From the NCBI GenBank assembly GCA_017473085.1, contig JAFUNF010000011.1, positions 1 through 64,000 of the forward strand: 64,000 bases of DNA. Reading direction: 5' to 3'. Of this stretch, positions 24,847 to 33,575 are shown piece by piece; within the stretch, counting starts at the first letter, position 1; every line of letters starts with the position of its first letter. The DNA is from Clostridia bacterium (GTDB lineage: Bacteria; Bacillota; Clostridia; Oscillospirales; CAG-272). The notes below the pieces were generated by a model. It was given only the letters and a program-made list of their open reading frames with translations. It was not told the origin of the DNA and made no database searches. A program made the position numbers and the translations under genes.

Positions 24847-26223
24847 ATGTTTAAAACCTTAGCTAACGCTTGGAAAATTAAAGACATAAGAAGCAAGCTT
24901 TTGTTCACTCTATTGATCGTATTGCTCTATAGAATAGGAACATCAGTGCCAGTTCCATTTGTAAGCTCAACCGAGCTTTCAGTTGGTTCACAAACTATCT
25001 TTGGATTTTTCAACACCCTTTCAGGTGGTGCGTTTGAGCAAGGATCACTCTTTGCTCTTGGTGTATCTCCATACATCACAGCATCAATCGTTGTTCAACT
25101 TTTGACAGTTGCAATTCCAGCTCTTGAAAGACTTTCAAAGCTTGGTGAAGAGGGTAAGCGCAAGATTAATGTTATTACAAGATACATTACAATTGGTATT
25201 TCAATAGTTACTGCTATTGGTTACTACCTATTGCTCAAGAACAACAGTGCACTAACACTTTTCGCAAGTGAAGAGTACTGGCTATTCTCAGCATTTGTAA
25301 TCGTTGCATGTTATGTTGCAGGCTCTTGTCTTGTAATGTGGCTTGCTGAAAAAATCAACGATAAGGGTATCGGAAACGGTATTTCAATGATTCTTTTTGC
25401 TAATATCGTATCCCGTGGTGCTCCACTCCTCTTGAACTTCATCAGCATGTTCAAGACAGAGTATGAGGGCTACACACTCTATGGCTTCTATAAGGTTGCT
25501 GGTAACGGTCACGTAATCGGCTCAACAATCTTTACAGTTCTTGTACTTGCAGGAATGCTTGCAATGGTTTGGTTTGTAATCTTCATTTCCGACAGTGAAA
25601 GAAGAATTCCAGTTCAATATGCAAAGAGAGTACAGGGCAGAAAAATGTATGGAGGACAAAACTCCAACATTCCACTAAAGGTAAATATGGCAGGCGTTAT
25701 GCCTATCATTTTCGCAAATGCGATTATCACAATTCCATCAACAATTGCAATGTTTGCAACACCACAATCTGGAAGCTTCTGGGAATGGCTTGTAAACTTC
25801 TGCTCAAGCACCTCATGGTTCTACGCGTTGATGCAATTTATCTTGATTCTTGCTTTTGCATACTTCTATGTAGCAATTTCCTTCAATCCAACAGAGGTTG
25901 CAGGAAATATACAAAAGCAGGGTGGTGCAATCCCAGGTATTCGTCCTGGTAGAGCAACATCAAGCTTTATTCAAAAGGTTCTTTCAAAGGTAACATTCAT
26001 TGGTGCTCTTTCACTTTCAGTTATTTCTGTAGTGCCACTAATCGTTCACTTAATTGTAAACGCAATGCAGGATGTAAATATTGCATTCCAGGCATTTACA
26101 GCAGTACAAGAGCTTGCATTCGCAGGTACATCTGTTGTAATCGTAGTTGGTGTAATCATTGAAACTGTAAGAGAGATTGAAGCACAAATGACAATGCGTC
26201 ATTACAAAGGCTTCCTTGGTTAA
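24847..26223 (+). CDS. secY: Preprotein translocase subunit SecY
   Basis: A 458-aa core channel of the Sec translocon with ten transmembrane helices. LYRIGTSVPVPF lies at TM1, SPYITASIVVQLL at TM2 and a cytosolic loop has GGAIPGIRPGRATSSF. RRIPVQYAKR and the C-terminal YKGFLG are also standard. Its product exports the signal-peptide LRR proteins encoded further right. The usual downstream partners adk and map follow. Confidence 0.97.
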   Translation: MFKTLANAWKIKDIRSKLLFTLLIVLLYRIGTSVPVPFVSSTELSVGSQTIFGFFNTLSGGAFEQGSLFALGVSPYITASIVVQLLTVAIPALERLSKLGEEGKRKINVITRYITIGISIVTAIGYYLLLKNNSALTLFASEEYWLFSAFVIVACYVAGSCLVMWLAEKINDKGIGNGISMILFANIVSRGAPLLLNFISMFKTEYEGYTLYGFYKVAGNGHVIGSTIFTVLVLAGMLAMVWFVIFISDSERRIPVQYAKRVQGRKMYGGQNSNIPLKVNMAGVMPIIFANAIITIPSTIAMFATPQSGSFWEWLVNFCSSTSWFYALMQFILILAFAYFYVAISFNPTEVAGNIQKQGGAIPGIRPGRATSSFIQKVLSKVTFIGALSLSVISVVPLIVHLIVNAMQDVNIAFQAFTAVQELAFAGTSVVIVVGVIIETVREIEAQMTMRHYKGFLG

Positions 26224-26241
26224 TATACAAAGGAGAATATG

Positions 26242-26895
26242 ATGGCTAAGAATCTTAAAATGATATTCCTCGGCGCTCCTGGTGCTGGTAAGGGAACTCA
26301 ATCCGACATCGTTGCTGAAAAGTATGATATTCCTACTATTTCAACAGGTGTTATGATTAGAGAAGCAATTAAAAACAATACCGAGATGGGACTTGCCGCA
26401 AAGGCATACACCGAGAAGGGTGCACTTGTTCCTGACGAGGTTGTTATAGGTATCATTGGTGAAAGACTAAGCAAGGATGATTGTCAAAACGGCTTTATCC
26501 TTGATGGCTTCCCAAGAACTGTTCCACAAGCTGAAGCGCTTGACAAGATGGGTGTTGAAATCAACTGTGTTGTAAGCCTTGAGGTTGCGGATGAAAAAAT
26601 CGTTACCCGTATGAGTGGCAGACGTGTATGCGCTAAGTGCGGTGCATCCTACCACATTGAATATAATCCTTCCAAGGATGGTGTAAGCTGCGATAAATGT
26701 GGCGAGCCACTAACCACAAGAAAGGACGACGCTGCTGAGGTTGTTCTTGATAGACTTAATGTTTATCACAATCAAACAGAGCCCCTTAAGGATTTCTACG
26801 GCAAAAAAGGCGTGCTCGTTTTAGTAGAGGGTCAAGAAAAGGTAGAGGATACTACTGCTCTTACACTTTCCGCTATCGAGAACGCAATAAAATAA
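26242..26895 (+). CDS. adk: Adenylate kinase, zinc LID type
   Basis: A 217-aa adenylate kinase (ATP + AMP = 2 ADP). P-loop GAPGAGKGT near residue 13, AMP-site TGVMIREAI, DGFPRT, and a LID with CAKC and CDKC zinc pairs as in Gram-positive enzymes. ATG 26242 is preferred over ATG 26239 because AGGAG ends 6 nt before it. Confidence 0.96.
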   Translation: MAKNLKMIFLGAPGAGKGTQSDIVAEKYDIPTISTGVMIREAIKNNTEMGLAAKAYTEKGALVPDEVVIGIIGERLSKDDCQNGFILDGFPRTVPQAEALDKMGVEINCVVSLEVADEKIVTRMSGRRVCAKCGASYHIEYNPSKDGVSCDKCGEPLTTRKDDAAEVVLDRLNVYHNQTEPLKDFYGKKGVLVLVEGQEKVEDTTALTLSAIENAIK

Positions 26896-26898
26896 GTT

Positions 26899-27657
26899 AT
26901 GATTCAGCTTAAAACACCTGAGCAAATAGAGATAATGAAGGTTGCTGGTAAAATTACTGGCGAAACCTTACTCATGGCAAAGGAATTAATTCGAGAAGGA
27001 ATTACAACTAAAGAAATTGATGACAAGATACACCAATACATCAAGAAATGTGGTGCAAGACCAACATTTCTTGGTTACGGTGGATTTCCTGGAAGTGCCT
27101 GCATAAGTGTAAACAACGAGGTTATACATGGTATTCCCTCAAAGAAAAGAGTGCTAAAAAATGGCGATATCGTCAAAATTGACGTAGGAGCTGAATGGCA
27201 CGGGTTTACAGGCGATAGTGCGGCTACCTTCGGCGTAGGTCAGATTTCAGATGAAGCACAAAGACTTATTGACGTAACAAGAGAAAGCTTTTTCAAGGCT
27301 ATTGAAGCCCTTGAAAACACCCCAAACCCAAGGGTTGGCGACATAGGCTATGCAGTGCAAAGCTACGTTGAGGCTAACGGCTTTTCCGTAGTGCGTGATT
27401 TCGTAGGTCACGGAGTTGGAGCAAATCTTCATGAGGACCCCAACGTGCCAAACTACGGAACACAGGGCAGAGGAGTAAGAATTTACCCTGGTATGACTCT
27501 TGCAATTGAGCCTATGGTAAATCAAGGTACGCATATGGTAAAAATGCTCTCTGACGGCTGGGGAGTTGTTACAGCCGATGGCAAGCTATCAGCTCATTAT
27601 GAGCATAGCATTGCATTTACTGACAACGGAGTTATCTTACTGACAAAGGTTGACTAA
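26899..27657 (+). CDS. map: Methionine aminopeptidase type I
   Basis: A 252-aa MetAP that removes N-terminal Met after deformylation. Metal ligands are seen in KIDVGAEWHGFTGDSA, GHGVG, and the later IEPM and HYEHSIAFTDNG segments. It starts 3 nt after adk. No KOW-domain gene lies between it and infA, unlike many clostridia. Confidence 0.96.
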   Translation: MIQLKTPEQIEIMKVAGKITGETLLMAKELIREGITTKEIDDKIHQYIKKCGARPTFLGYGGFPGSACISVNNEVIHGIPSKKRVLKNGDIVKIDVGAEWHGFTGDSAATFGVGQISDEAQRLIDVTRESFFKAIEALENTPNPRVGDIGYAVQSYVEANGFSVVRDFVGHGVGANLHEDPNVPNYGTQGRGVRIYPGMTLAIEPMVNQGTHMVKMLSDGWGVVTADGKLSAHYEHSIAFTDNGVILLTKVD

Positions 27658-27784
27658 CTCGAAAAATCCAAGGTCTTCACAGCGGCTGTTAAGTGAGGGC
27701 TAAGAATATTCCAAGGCTCGCAAACGTTACTCGAGCATGGAACTGAATAGAATTTATTCCGCAGGAAAACGAGAGGAAAATAAT
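27658..27784 (+). other. Foldable map-infA spacer
   Basis: 127 nt without a gene. CTTCACAG (27675-27682)/CTGTTAAG (27686-27693) can form a hairpin with one mismatch. An in-frame ATG at 27737 could extend infA but has no ribosome binding site. Confidence 0.35.
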
Positions 27785-28003
27785 ATGGGAAAATCAGATG
27801 TTGTAGAATTTGAGGGCATCGTTACGGAAGCTCTTCCTAACGCAACCTTCAAAGTAAAATTGCCTAATGAGCACATAGTAACAGCTCGTATCTCAGGCAA
27901 ACTCAGACTAAATTATATAAGAATATTGCCCGGTGATAAGGTTACCGTAGAGGTTTCAATTTATGACCTCTCAAAGGGACGCATCACATGGCGCGCTAAA
28001 TAA
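27785..28003 (+). CDS. infA: Translation initiation factor IF-1
   Basis: A 72-aa OB-fold protein with [22 protein letters not shown]-like [18 protein letters not shown] and the C-terminal [17 protein letters not shown] precedes ATG 27785. The in-frame upstream ATG (27737) is rejected because homologues start near this position. Confidence 0.95.
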   Translation: MGKSDVVEFEGIVTEALPNATFKVKLPNEHIVTARISGKLRLNYIRILPGDKVTVEVSIYDLSKGRITWRAK

Positions 28004-28020
28004 GAAAGGCGGTTTTTATA

Positions 28021-28134
28021 ATGAAAGTAAAGCCTTCCGTAAAGAAGATCTGTGATAAGTGCAAGGTTATAAAGAGAAAGGGTACCGTAATGGTTATCTG
28101 TGAAAACCCAAAGCACAAACAGAGACAGGGCTAA
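28021..28134 (+). CDS. rpmJ: 50S ribosomal protein L36 (zinc form)
   Basis: A 37-aa L36 with the zinc set CDKC, a third Cys in VICENPKH and the following His (C-x2-C-x12-C-x4-H). It is placed between infA and rpsM as usual. [14 protein letters not shown] is canonical. Confidence 0.95.
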   Translation: MKVKPSVKKICDKCKVIKRKGTVMVICENPKHKQRQG

Positions 28135-28173
28135 TCAACAATCCAAACCAAAAATTTAATGAGGTGAAAACAA

Positions 28174-28542
28174 ATGGCTCGTATAGCTGGTGTTGACATT
28201 CCGAACGCAAAGCGTGTTGAAATTGCTTTAACATATATTTACGGTATCGGATTAAAGAGCGCACAGGACATTCTTGCTAAGACAGGAATCAACCCTGACA
28301 CACGCGCAAAGGATTTGACAGAAGATGAAATCGCGAAGCTTCGTGAGGAAATCGAAACAAATTATCACGTTGAGGGTGAACTTCGTAGAGAGGTAAGCCT
28401 TAACATTAAGCGTCTAGTTGAAATCAACTGCTATCGTGGAACTAGACATAGAAAAGGTCTTCCTGTAAGAGGACAAAGAACAAAGACAAATGCTAGAACT
28501 CGTAAGGGTCCAGCTAAGACGATAGCAAACAAGAAGAAATAA
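28174..28542 (+). CDS. rpsM: 30S ribosomal protein S13
   Basis: A 122-aa S13: [25 protein letters not shown], the [24 protein letters not shown] segment and an [16 protein letters not shown] tail. GAGGTG site. The 39-nt leader before it is short. Confidence 0.96.
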   Translation: MARIAGVDIPNAKRVEIALTYIYGIGLKSAQDILAKTGINPDTRAKDLTEDEIAKLREEIETNYHVEGELRREVSLNIKRLVEINCYRGTRHRKGLPVRGQRTKTNARTRKGPAKTIANKKK

Positions 28543-28555
28543 GGAGTGTAGCGAA

Positions 28556-28942
28556 ATGGCAGAAAAGAAAACAAGAAAACGCCGTGAGCGCAAAAATATT
28601 GAAAAGGGTGCAGCACATATCAGCTCAACCTTCAACAATACAATTGTTACAATCACAGACGTTAACGGAAACGCAGTTTCTTGGGCTTCCGCTGGCGAGC
28701 TTGGATACAAGGGCTCAAGAAAGTCCACACCATTTGCTGCACAGATGGCTGCAGAGGCTGCTGCTAAGGCTGCAATGGATCATGGTATGAAGAGTGTAGA
28801 GGTTTACGTTAAGGGCCCAGGTCAAGGACGTGAATCCGCAATTCGTGCACTTTCAACAGCAGGACTTCAGGTTACAATGATTAAGGACGTAACCCCAATT
28901 CCTCACAATGGTTGCAGACCACCAAAGCGCAGACGCGTTTAA
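28556..28942 (+). CDS. rpsK: 30S ribosomal protein S11
   Basis: A 128-aa S11: [35 protein letters not shown], and the C-terminal [15 protein letters not shown]. Confidence 0.97.
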   Translation: MAEKKTRKRRERKNIEKGAAHISSTFNNTIVTITDVNGNAVSWASAGELGYKGSRKSTPFAAQMAAEAAAKAAMDHGMKSVEVYVKGPGQGRESAIRALSTAGLQVTMIKDVTPIPHNGCRPPKRRRV

Positions 28943-28963
28943 TCTAATAGGAGGATTAAAGAA

Positions 28964-29611
28964 ATGGCAAGATATACAGGACCTTCATGCAAGCTTTGCC
29001 GTAGAGAAGGTGTTAAGCTTTATCTTAAAGGAGATCGTTGCTTATCAAACAAGTGTTCAATCAACACAAGAGTATTGAACGAGGGCAAGACTTCCGTTGT
29101 TACTGCTCCTGGACAACACGGTGCAGCAAAGAAGAAACTTACAGAATACGGTAAACAGCTTCGTGAAAAGCAGAAGGCAAAAAGATATTATGGTGTTCTT
29201 GAAAAGCAGTTCAAGAGCTACTATACAAAGGCTGACAATCAAGAGGGCGTAGCTGGTGAAAACCTTCTTAGACTTCTTGAAAGAAGACTTGACAACGTAG
29301 TATTTAGAATGGGACTTGCAGCAAGCCATAAGGAAGCTCGTCAATTAGTTCTTCACGGTCACTTCACATTGAATGGCCACAAGGCTAATATTCCATCAAT
29401 ACTTGTTAGGGTTGGCGATGTTGTTGCTGTTAAGGAAACAGAATCAACAAAAATTAAGGGTCTCGTTGAGGCTATGGGCGAGGTTAAGGCTCCAAAGTGG
29501 CTTGAGGTTGATGCCAAGAATGCAAACGCAAAGGTTGTTGCAATGCCTGAGCGTGACGATATCGACTTCGAAATCAACGAACAGCTCATTATCGAGCTTT
29601 ACTCTAAATAA
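28964..29611 (+). CDS. rpsD: 30S ribosomal protein S4 (zinc form)
   Basis: A 215-aa S4 with N-terminal cysteines CKLC and CLSNKC (zinc form), the [27 protein letters not shown]4 RNA-binding domain and a GQHG segment. The C-terminal part has a few extra residues ([20 protein letters not shown]). Confidence 0.95.
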   Translation: MARYTGPSCKLCRREGVKLYLKGDRCLSNKCSINTRVLNEGKTSVVTAPGQHGAAKKKLTEYGKQLREKQKAKRYYGVLEKQFKSYYTKADNQEGVAGENLLRLLERRLDNVVFRMGLAASHKEARQLVLHGHFTLNGHKANIPSILVRVGDVVAVKETESTKIKGLVEAMGEVKAPKWLEVDAKNANAKVVAMPERDDIDFEINEQLIIELYSK

Positions 29612-29619
29612 TAACTCTT

Positions 29620-29660
29620 TGTCGGCTGTAATCCTCCGTATAATACGGAGGTTGCAGGTG
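29620..29660 (+). other. Strong hairpin between rpsD and rpoA
   Basis: CTGTAA-T-CCTCCGTA / TACGGAGG-TTGCAG forms a stem of about 14 pairs with one bulge and a TAA loop in the 160-nt gap, with no U-run. It could slow polymerase, protect rpsD mRNA or be a processing site. The rest of the gap shows nothing clear apart from the rpoA ribosome binding site. Confidence 0.5.
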
Positions 29661-29771
29661 GCTATGTGAGTCGCCAAAAATTACAGTAGACATCAATGTT
29701 ATGTAACACTAACCATTCCGTTAAGGAAAAAAGACCAATTGCATAAATTGAATTTTAGGAGGGTTATTAAA

Positions 29772-30743
29772 ATGATGATAGAAATCGAAAAACCAAATAT
29801 TTCAATAATAGGCGAAAGCGAAGATGGAAAAAAGGGCAAATTCGTGATTGAACCACTCGAAAGAGGCTTTGGTACAACACTTGGAAATGCTCTTAGAAGA
29901 GTACTTATTAGCTCACTTCCAGGATATGCAGTTTCCTCAATCAAGATTGATGGCGTATTGCACGAAATCTCATCACTTGAGGGCGTATCTGAGGATATTA
30001 CTGAAATCGTACTTAATGTTAAGGGTATCGTTGCTAAGATTCATGGTAGCGAGACTTCAAAGACAGCATATATCGACAAGGTTGGTCCTTGTGTAGTTAC
30101 TGCTGGCGACATTACCTATGACGATGAGCTTGAAATTCTCAATCCAGATCTTCACATCGCTACATTAAGCGAGGGCACTCGTTTCTATATGGAGCTTACA
30201 ATTGAACGTGGACGTGGATACGTTTCACAGGAAAAGAACAAGAATGACCACATTAAGTCAAACATTGCTGTGCCTGTTGGAACAATCTTTACAGATTCTA
30301 TCTACACTCCAGTATACAACGTAAGCTACAATGTAGAGAACACAAGAGTAGGAAGCGTAGCCGACTTTGATAAATTGACAGTAGAAGTAGAGACAAACGG
30401 CACGATTGGAGCAACTGATGCAATTTCACTTGCAGCCAAGATACTCAACGACCATTTCACCTTGTTTGTAAATCTCTCAGACGAGGCGAGAAACGCTGAA
30501 ATAATGATTGAGCGTGAGGAAACAAAGAAAGAAAAATATCTTGAGATGACCGTTGAGGAGCTTGACTTGTCTGTACGTAGTCTTAACTGCTTAAAACGTG
30601 CAAGCATCGATACAGTAGAGGATCTTATTAATCGTACAGAGGATGATATGATTAAGTTTAAGAACCTTGGTAAAAAATCCCTCGATGAAATTAAGGATAA
30701 GCTTGAATCTCTTGGTTTAAGTCTCCGCAAGGATGAGGACTAA
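29772..30743 (+). CDS. rpoA: DNA-directed RNA polymerase subunit alpha
   Basis: A 323-aa alpha subunit. N-terminal domain with [29 protein letters not shown] segment and VNIGFD-like dimer region; C-terminal domain with [22 protein letters not shown] and [13 protein letters not shown] 29772 is chosen because AGGAGGG (29757-29763) is 8 nt upstream. A TTG at 29739 lies before that site. Confidence 0.96.
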   Translation: MMIEIEKPNISIIGESEDGKKGKFVIEPLERGFGTTLGNALRRVLISSLPGYAVSSIKIDGVLHEISSLEGVSEDITEIVLNVKGIVAKIHGSETSKTAYIDKVGPCVVTAGDITYDDELEILNPDLHIATLSEGTRFYMELTIERGRGYVSQEKNKNDHIKSNIAVPVGTIFTDSIYTPVYNVSYNVENTRVGSVADFDKLTVEVETNGTIGATDAISLAAKILNDHFTLFVNLSDEARNAEIMIEREETKKEKYLEMTVEELDLSVRSLNCLKRASIDTVEDLINRTEDDMIKFKNLGKKSLDEIKDKLESLGLSLRKDED

Positions 30744-30800
30744 GAAAAGATAATTGAGCAATAAGGCTCGATAACAAAAACGGCAAAGGAGGATACATCA

Positions 30801-31145
30801 ATGCCAGGAACAAGAAAGCTCGGCAGAACAACAGCCCACAGAAACGCAATGCTTCGTGGTATGGTTACCTTGCTTCTCGAAAAGGGCTCAATCGAGACAA
30901 CCCTTTCAAGAGCTAAGGAGCTTCGTTGTGTAGCTGATAATATGATTACACTCGGCAAGAAGAATACACTTGCATCTCGCAGAGAAGCTCTTGCATACAT
31001 CACAAAGGAAGATGTAGTTAAGAAGCTATTTGACGAAATCGCACCAAAATATGCAGACAGAGTAGGTGGATATACTCAGGTATATAAGCTCGGCACAAGA
31101 CGTGGCGATGCAGCTGAAATGGCTCTTATTAAGCTTGCTGACTAA
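30801..31145 (+). CDS. rplQ: 50S ribosomal protein L17
   Basis: A 114-aa L17: [22 protein letters not shown], the ARRE-like segment [11 protein letters not shown], and the [13 protein letters not shown] end. It is the last gene of the superoperon, followed by a terminator. Confidence 0.96.
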   Translation: MPGTRKLGRTTAHRNAMLRGMVTLLLEKGSIETTLSRAKELRCVADNMITLGKKNTLASRREALAYITKEDVVKKLFDEIAPKYADRVGGYTQVYKLGTRRGDAAEMALIKLAD

Positions 31146-31154
31146 TAAAAATAT

Positions 31155-31186
31155 AAGGCCTCTGATTAAATTCAGGGGCTTTTTGT
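31155..31186 (+). terminator. Terminator of the ribosomal superoperon
   Basis: CCTCTGA (31159-31165) / TCAGGGG (31172-31178) followed by a T-run. Confidence 0.85.
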
Positions 31187-31258
31187 TATAAATAATCATA
31201 TGAACATATTCGCATTTAATAATATAACATCAAAAGATACCAAAAACGCATTTTTGTA

Positions 31259-31287
31259 TTGATAAAATCAGCTAAATATGTTAAAGT
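31259..31287 (+). promoter_or_regulatory. Promoter of the GH78-like gene
   Basis: TTGATA (31259-31264), 17-nt spacer, TAAAGT (31282-31287). Confidence 0.7.
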
Positions 31288-31319
31288 ATATATGATATTA
31301 GAAACCAAAGGAGCTAAAA

Positions 31320-33344
31320 ATGAAGCAAGCAAAATGGATTTGGCATCCTGGTAGCCTTGAGCTTTACCACAGTATGCTTTTACATAATAGACGTACTTCG
31401 GCAAGAAGATATAAGGAGGGGAATCCTTCAAATCGTGTTGGACAAGCAAGAAGTGTTTATTACTATCCAATGTGGAGAGTAGATGGACCTGTTCACAACA
31501 CAATGCTAAAAAAGACAGCGACAATTGTTAAAGAGGAAACAATAGAGCTTTTTTCAAACACAAATGATTGTGCTATTATAGTTGATGGTGTCTCCTACAA
31601 CAAAAACACAAAAATAAAGCTTTGCCCTGGCACTCATACAGTAGCACTTCACGGCTTTTGTGCCGAGTCCTTTCCAGCCTTCTACGTAACAGGTGATGTC
31701 TTTGCATCTGACCGTACCTACAAGGTAGATATACAAGGAAAAAGATATGGACAAAGTGCAGGAGAAAGTGAGTTATATACTAATATAAACGACAAGGTTG
31801 AGGTGTTTAAGTTTTCCTACAAGAATGTAAAGCCTGTTAGCATTGAACAGGTAAATGGTGGCTTGCTTTACGATTTTGGCAAGGAGCAATTTGCAAAAAT
31901 TGTAGTAAAATCTACGGAGCTTGACGAGCTTACACTATATTTAGGCGAGTCGAGAGAGGAAGCATTAGATACCGATTATTCCCACATAGTAGTTAATGCT
32001 GAATTAAAAAAGGGGAGCTATACCTCCCTCGCAGTTGCTTTTAGATATATATTTGTAAAGACACAAAAGGAACTATCCATAAGTGCTAAATTAGAGTATT
32101 TGCCTATAAAAAACAGAGGCTCGTTTAAGAGCGATAATGACTTTATAAACAAGCTTTGGGACACCTGCGCTTACACAATGCTTTTAAACTCAAGAGAAGG
32201 CTTTTTTGACGGAATTAAACGCGATAGATGGATATGGAGTGGTGATGCATATCAAAGCTATATTGTAAATTATTACTTAGGCTTTGATAAGGATATTGTC
32301 AAAAGGACAGTAAGAGCATTAAGAGGAGCTGACCCAATTGAAAAGCACATAAATACGATTACCGACTATACGTTTTTCTGGTTAATTTCTCTGCATGACT
32401 ACTATATGTATACAGGCGATAAGGAATTTATTGAGGACATTTACACAGATGTTAAGGATATACTATCCTTTATCGAGGGGCGACTTGGCGACGATGGTAT
32501 GTTTGCAAGACGTGAGGGCGACTGGGTGTTTATGGACTGGTCAACCTTTGATAGTGATGGACCTATGTGTGGTGAGCAAATACTTTTAGCAAAGGCGTAT
32601 GAGGCAGTCGAGATATGTGCCACAATAAACAACGATACAGCCCTTGCAGAGCATGCAAGAAAACGAGCAGAGTATATAAAGGCTCAAGTAAATAAGCTAT
32701 ACTGGAATGAGCAAAAGGGAGCATTTGTTGACTCCTATACATCGGGCAGAGAAAACGTTACAAGACACGCAAATATACTTGCAATTCTCTTTGGATATGT
32801 AAGCGAGGAAAGAAAGCAAAGCATAATTAAAAACGTAATTTATAACAAGGATATTACACCTATAACAACACCATACTTTGAATTTTTTGAGCTTGATGCT
32901 ATGTGTAAAATTGGAGATTTAAAGTATATGACAGATATGTTAAATTCCTACTGGGGAGGAATGCTTCGCCTTGGCGCTACTACAATTTGGGAGGAGTTTG
33001 ACCCTAAAAAGAGTGGAATTGAGCACTACGAAATGTATGGTGGCAAATATGAAAAGAGCCTATGTCACGCTTGGGGTGCCTCTCCTATATATCTCTTAGG
33101 TAGGTACGGACTTGGAGTAAGACCCACAAAGCCTGGATATGAGGAATACGAGGTTGCTCCAAACAGGTTAGCTATCGGCAATTTTGAGGGCAAGGTGCCA
33201 ACACCAAATGGCGATATTTTTGTCAAAATTAGCGACACAGGGTGCACTGTTTTGTCAGAAATTGACGGCGGAGTGTTGCTTCTAAATAATAAAAACTATA
33301 AAATACCAAAGAACAAAAAACTAAGCGTAAAATTCGAAAATTAA
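31320..33344 (+). CDS. Alpha-L-rhamnosidase-like glycoside hydrolase (GH78 type)
   Basis: A 674-aa protein. N-terminal beta-sandwich region (about 1-260) and a six-hairpin (alpha/alpha)6 barrel. The signature FFDGIKRDRWIWSGDAYQS near residue 297 matches the GH78 'DG..RDR..W.GD' active-site segment, and the C-terminal WEEFDP near 558 contains the presumed catalytic acid. It is shorter than many GH78 enzymes and has no signal peptide, so it probably trims imported rhamnosyl-oligosaccharides or glycosides. Substrate inferred from family only. Own promoter and terminator; AAAGGAG site. Confidence 0.8.
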   Translation: MKQAKWIWHPGSLELYHSMLLHNRRTSARRYKEGNPSNRVGQARSVYYYPMWRVDGPVHNTMLKKTATIVKEETIELFSNTNDCAIIVDGVSYNKNTKIKLCPGTHTVALHGFCAESFPAFYVTGDVFASDRTYKVDIQGKRYGQSAGESELYTNINDKVEVFKFSYKNVKPVSIEQVNGGLLYDFGKEQFAKIVVKSTELDELTLYLGESREEALDTDYSHIVVNAELKKGSYTSLAVAFRYIFVKTQKELSISAKLEYLPIKNRGSFKSDNDFINKLWDTCAYTMLLNSREGFFDGIKRDRWIWSGDAYQSYIVNYYLGFDKDIVKRTVRALRGADPIEKHINTITDYTFFWLISLHDYYMYTGDKEFIEDIYTDVKDILSFIEGRLGDDGMFARREGDWVFMDWSTFDSDGPMCGEQILLAKAYEAVEICATINNDTALAEHARKRAEYIKAQVNKLYWNEQKGAFVDSYTSGRENVTRHANILAILFGYVSEERKQSIIKNVIYNKDITPITTPYFEFFELDAMCKIGDLKYMTDMLNSYWGGMLRLGATTIWEEFDPKKSGIEHYEMYGGKYEKSLCHAWGASPIYLLGRYGLGVRPTKPGYEEYEVAPNRLAIGNFEGKVPTPNGDIFVKISDTGCTVLSEIDGGVLLLNNKNYKIPKNKKLSVKFEN

Positions 33345-33347
33345 CAC

Positions 33348-33377
33348 AAAAAGTCCGACACTGCATCGGACTTTTTG
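33348..33377 (+). terminator. Terminator after the GH78-like gene
   Basis: AAGTCCGA (33351-33358) / TCGGACTT (33366-33373) with A-run before and T-run after. Confidence 0.88.
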
Positions 33378-33456
33378 GCTATTTAGAGAAAGCGATTTAT
33401 TAACTGACTTTAATTCTTATTTTGGAAAACTGCGATGTGGACAAGACAGAAATTAC

Positions 33457-33477
33457 TTTTGTGCAAAATTAACAAAA
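33457..33477. promoter_or_regulatory. Candidate operator dyad upstream of LRR gene 1
   Basis: TTTTGTG (33457-33463), N7, AACAAAA (33471-33477). It is nearly identical in sequence, and equal in spacing to the -35 box (52 nt from GTGCAAA to TTGACT), to the dyad before LRR gene 2. Confidence 0.5.
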
Positions 33478-33485
33478 ACGATTTG

Positions 33486-33502
33486 TTTTTTTTTTTTTTT
33501 TT
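33486..33502. repeat. 17-T homopolymer tract upstream of LRR gene 1 promoter
   Basis: An uninterrupted run of 17 T ending 10 nt before the -35 box. It could act as an UP-like element or be a slippage-prone tract giving phase-variable expression. Confidence 0.8.
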
Positions 33503-33512
33503 GTTTATTTTG

Positions 33513-33541
33513 TTGACTTCTATACATATATGTGATAATAT
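33513..33541 (+). promoter_or_regulatory. Promoter of LRR gene 1
   Basis: TTGACT (33513-33518), 17-nt spacer, TAATAT (33536-33541). Confidence 0.8.
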
Positions 33542-33575
33542 TATTACATAAATTATCTTTATTAAGGAGAAAATT

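Noticed and set aside
27737..27784. N-terminal extension of IF-1 from ATG 27737
   Set aside because: No ribosome binding site; homologues begin at the ATG 27785 position, which has GAGAGG upstream.
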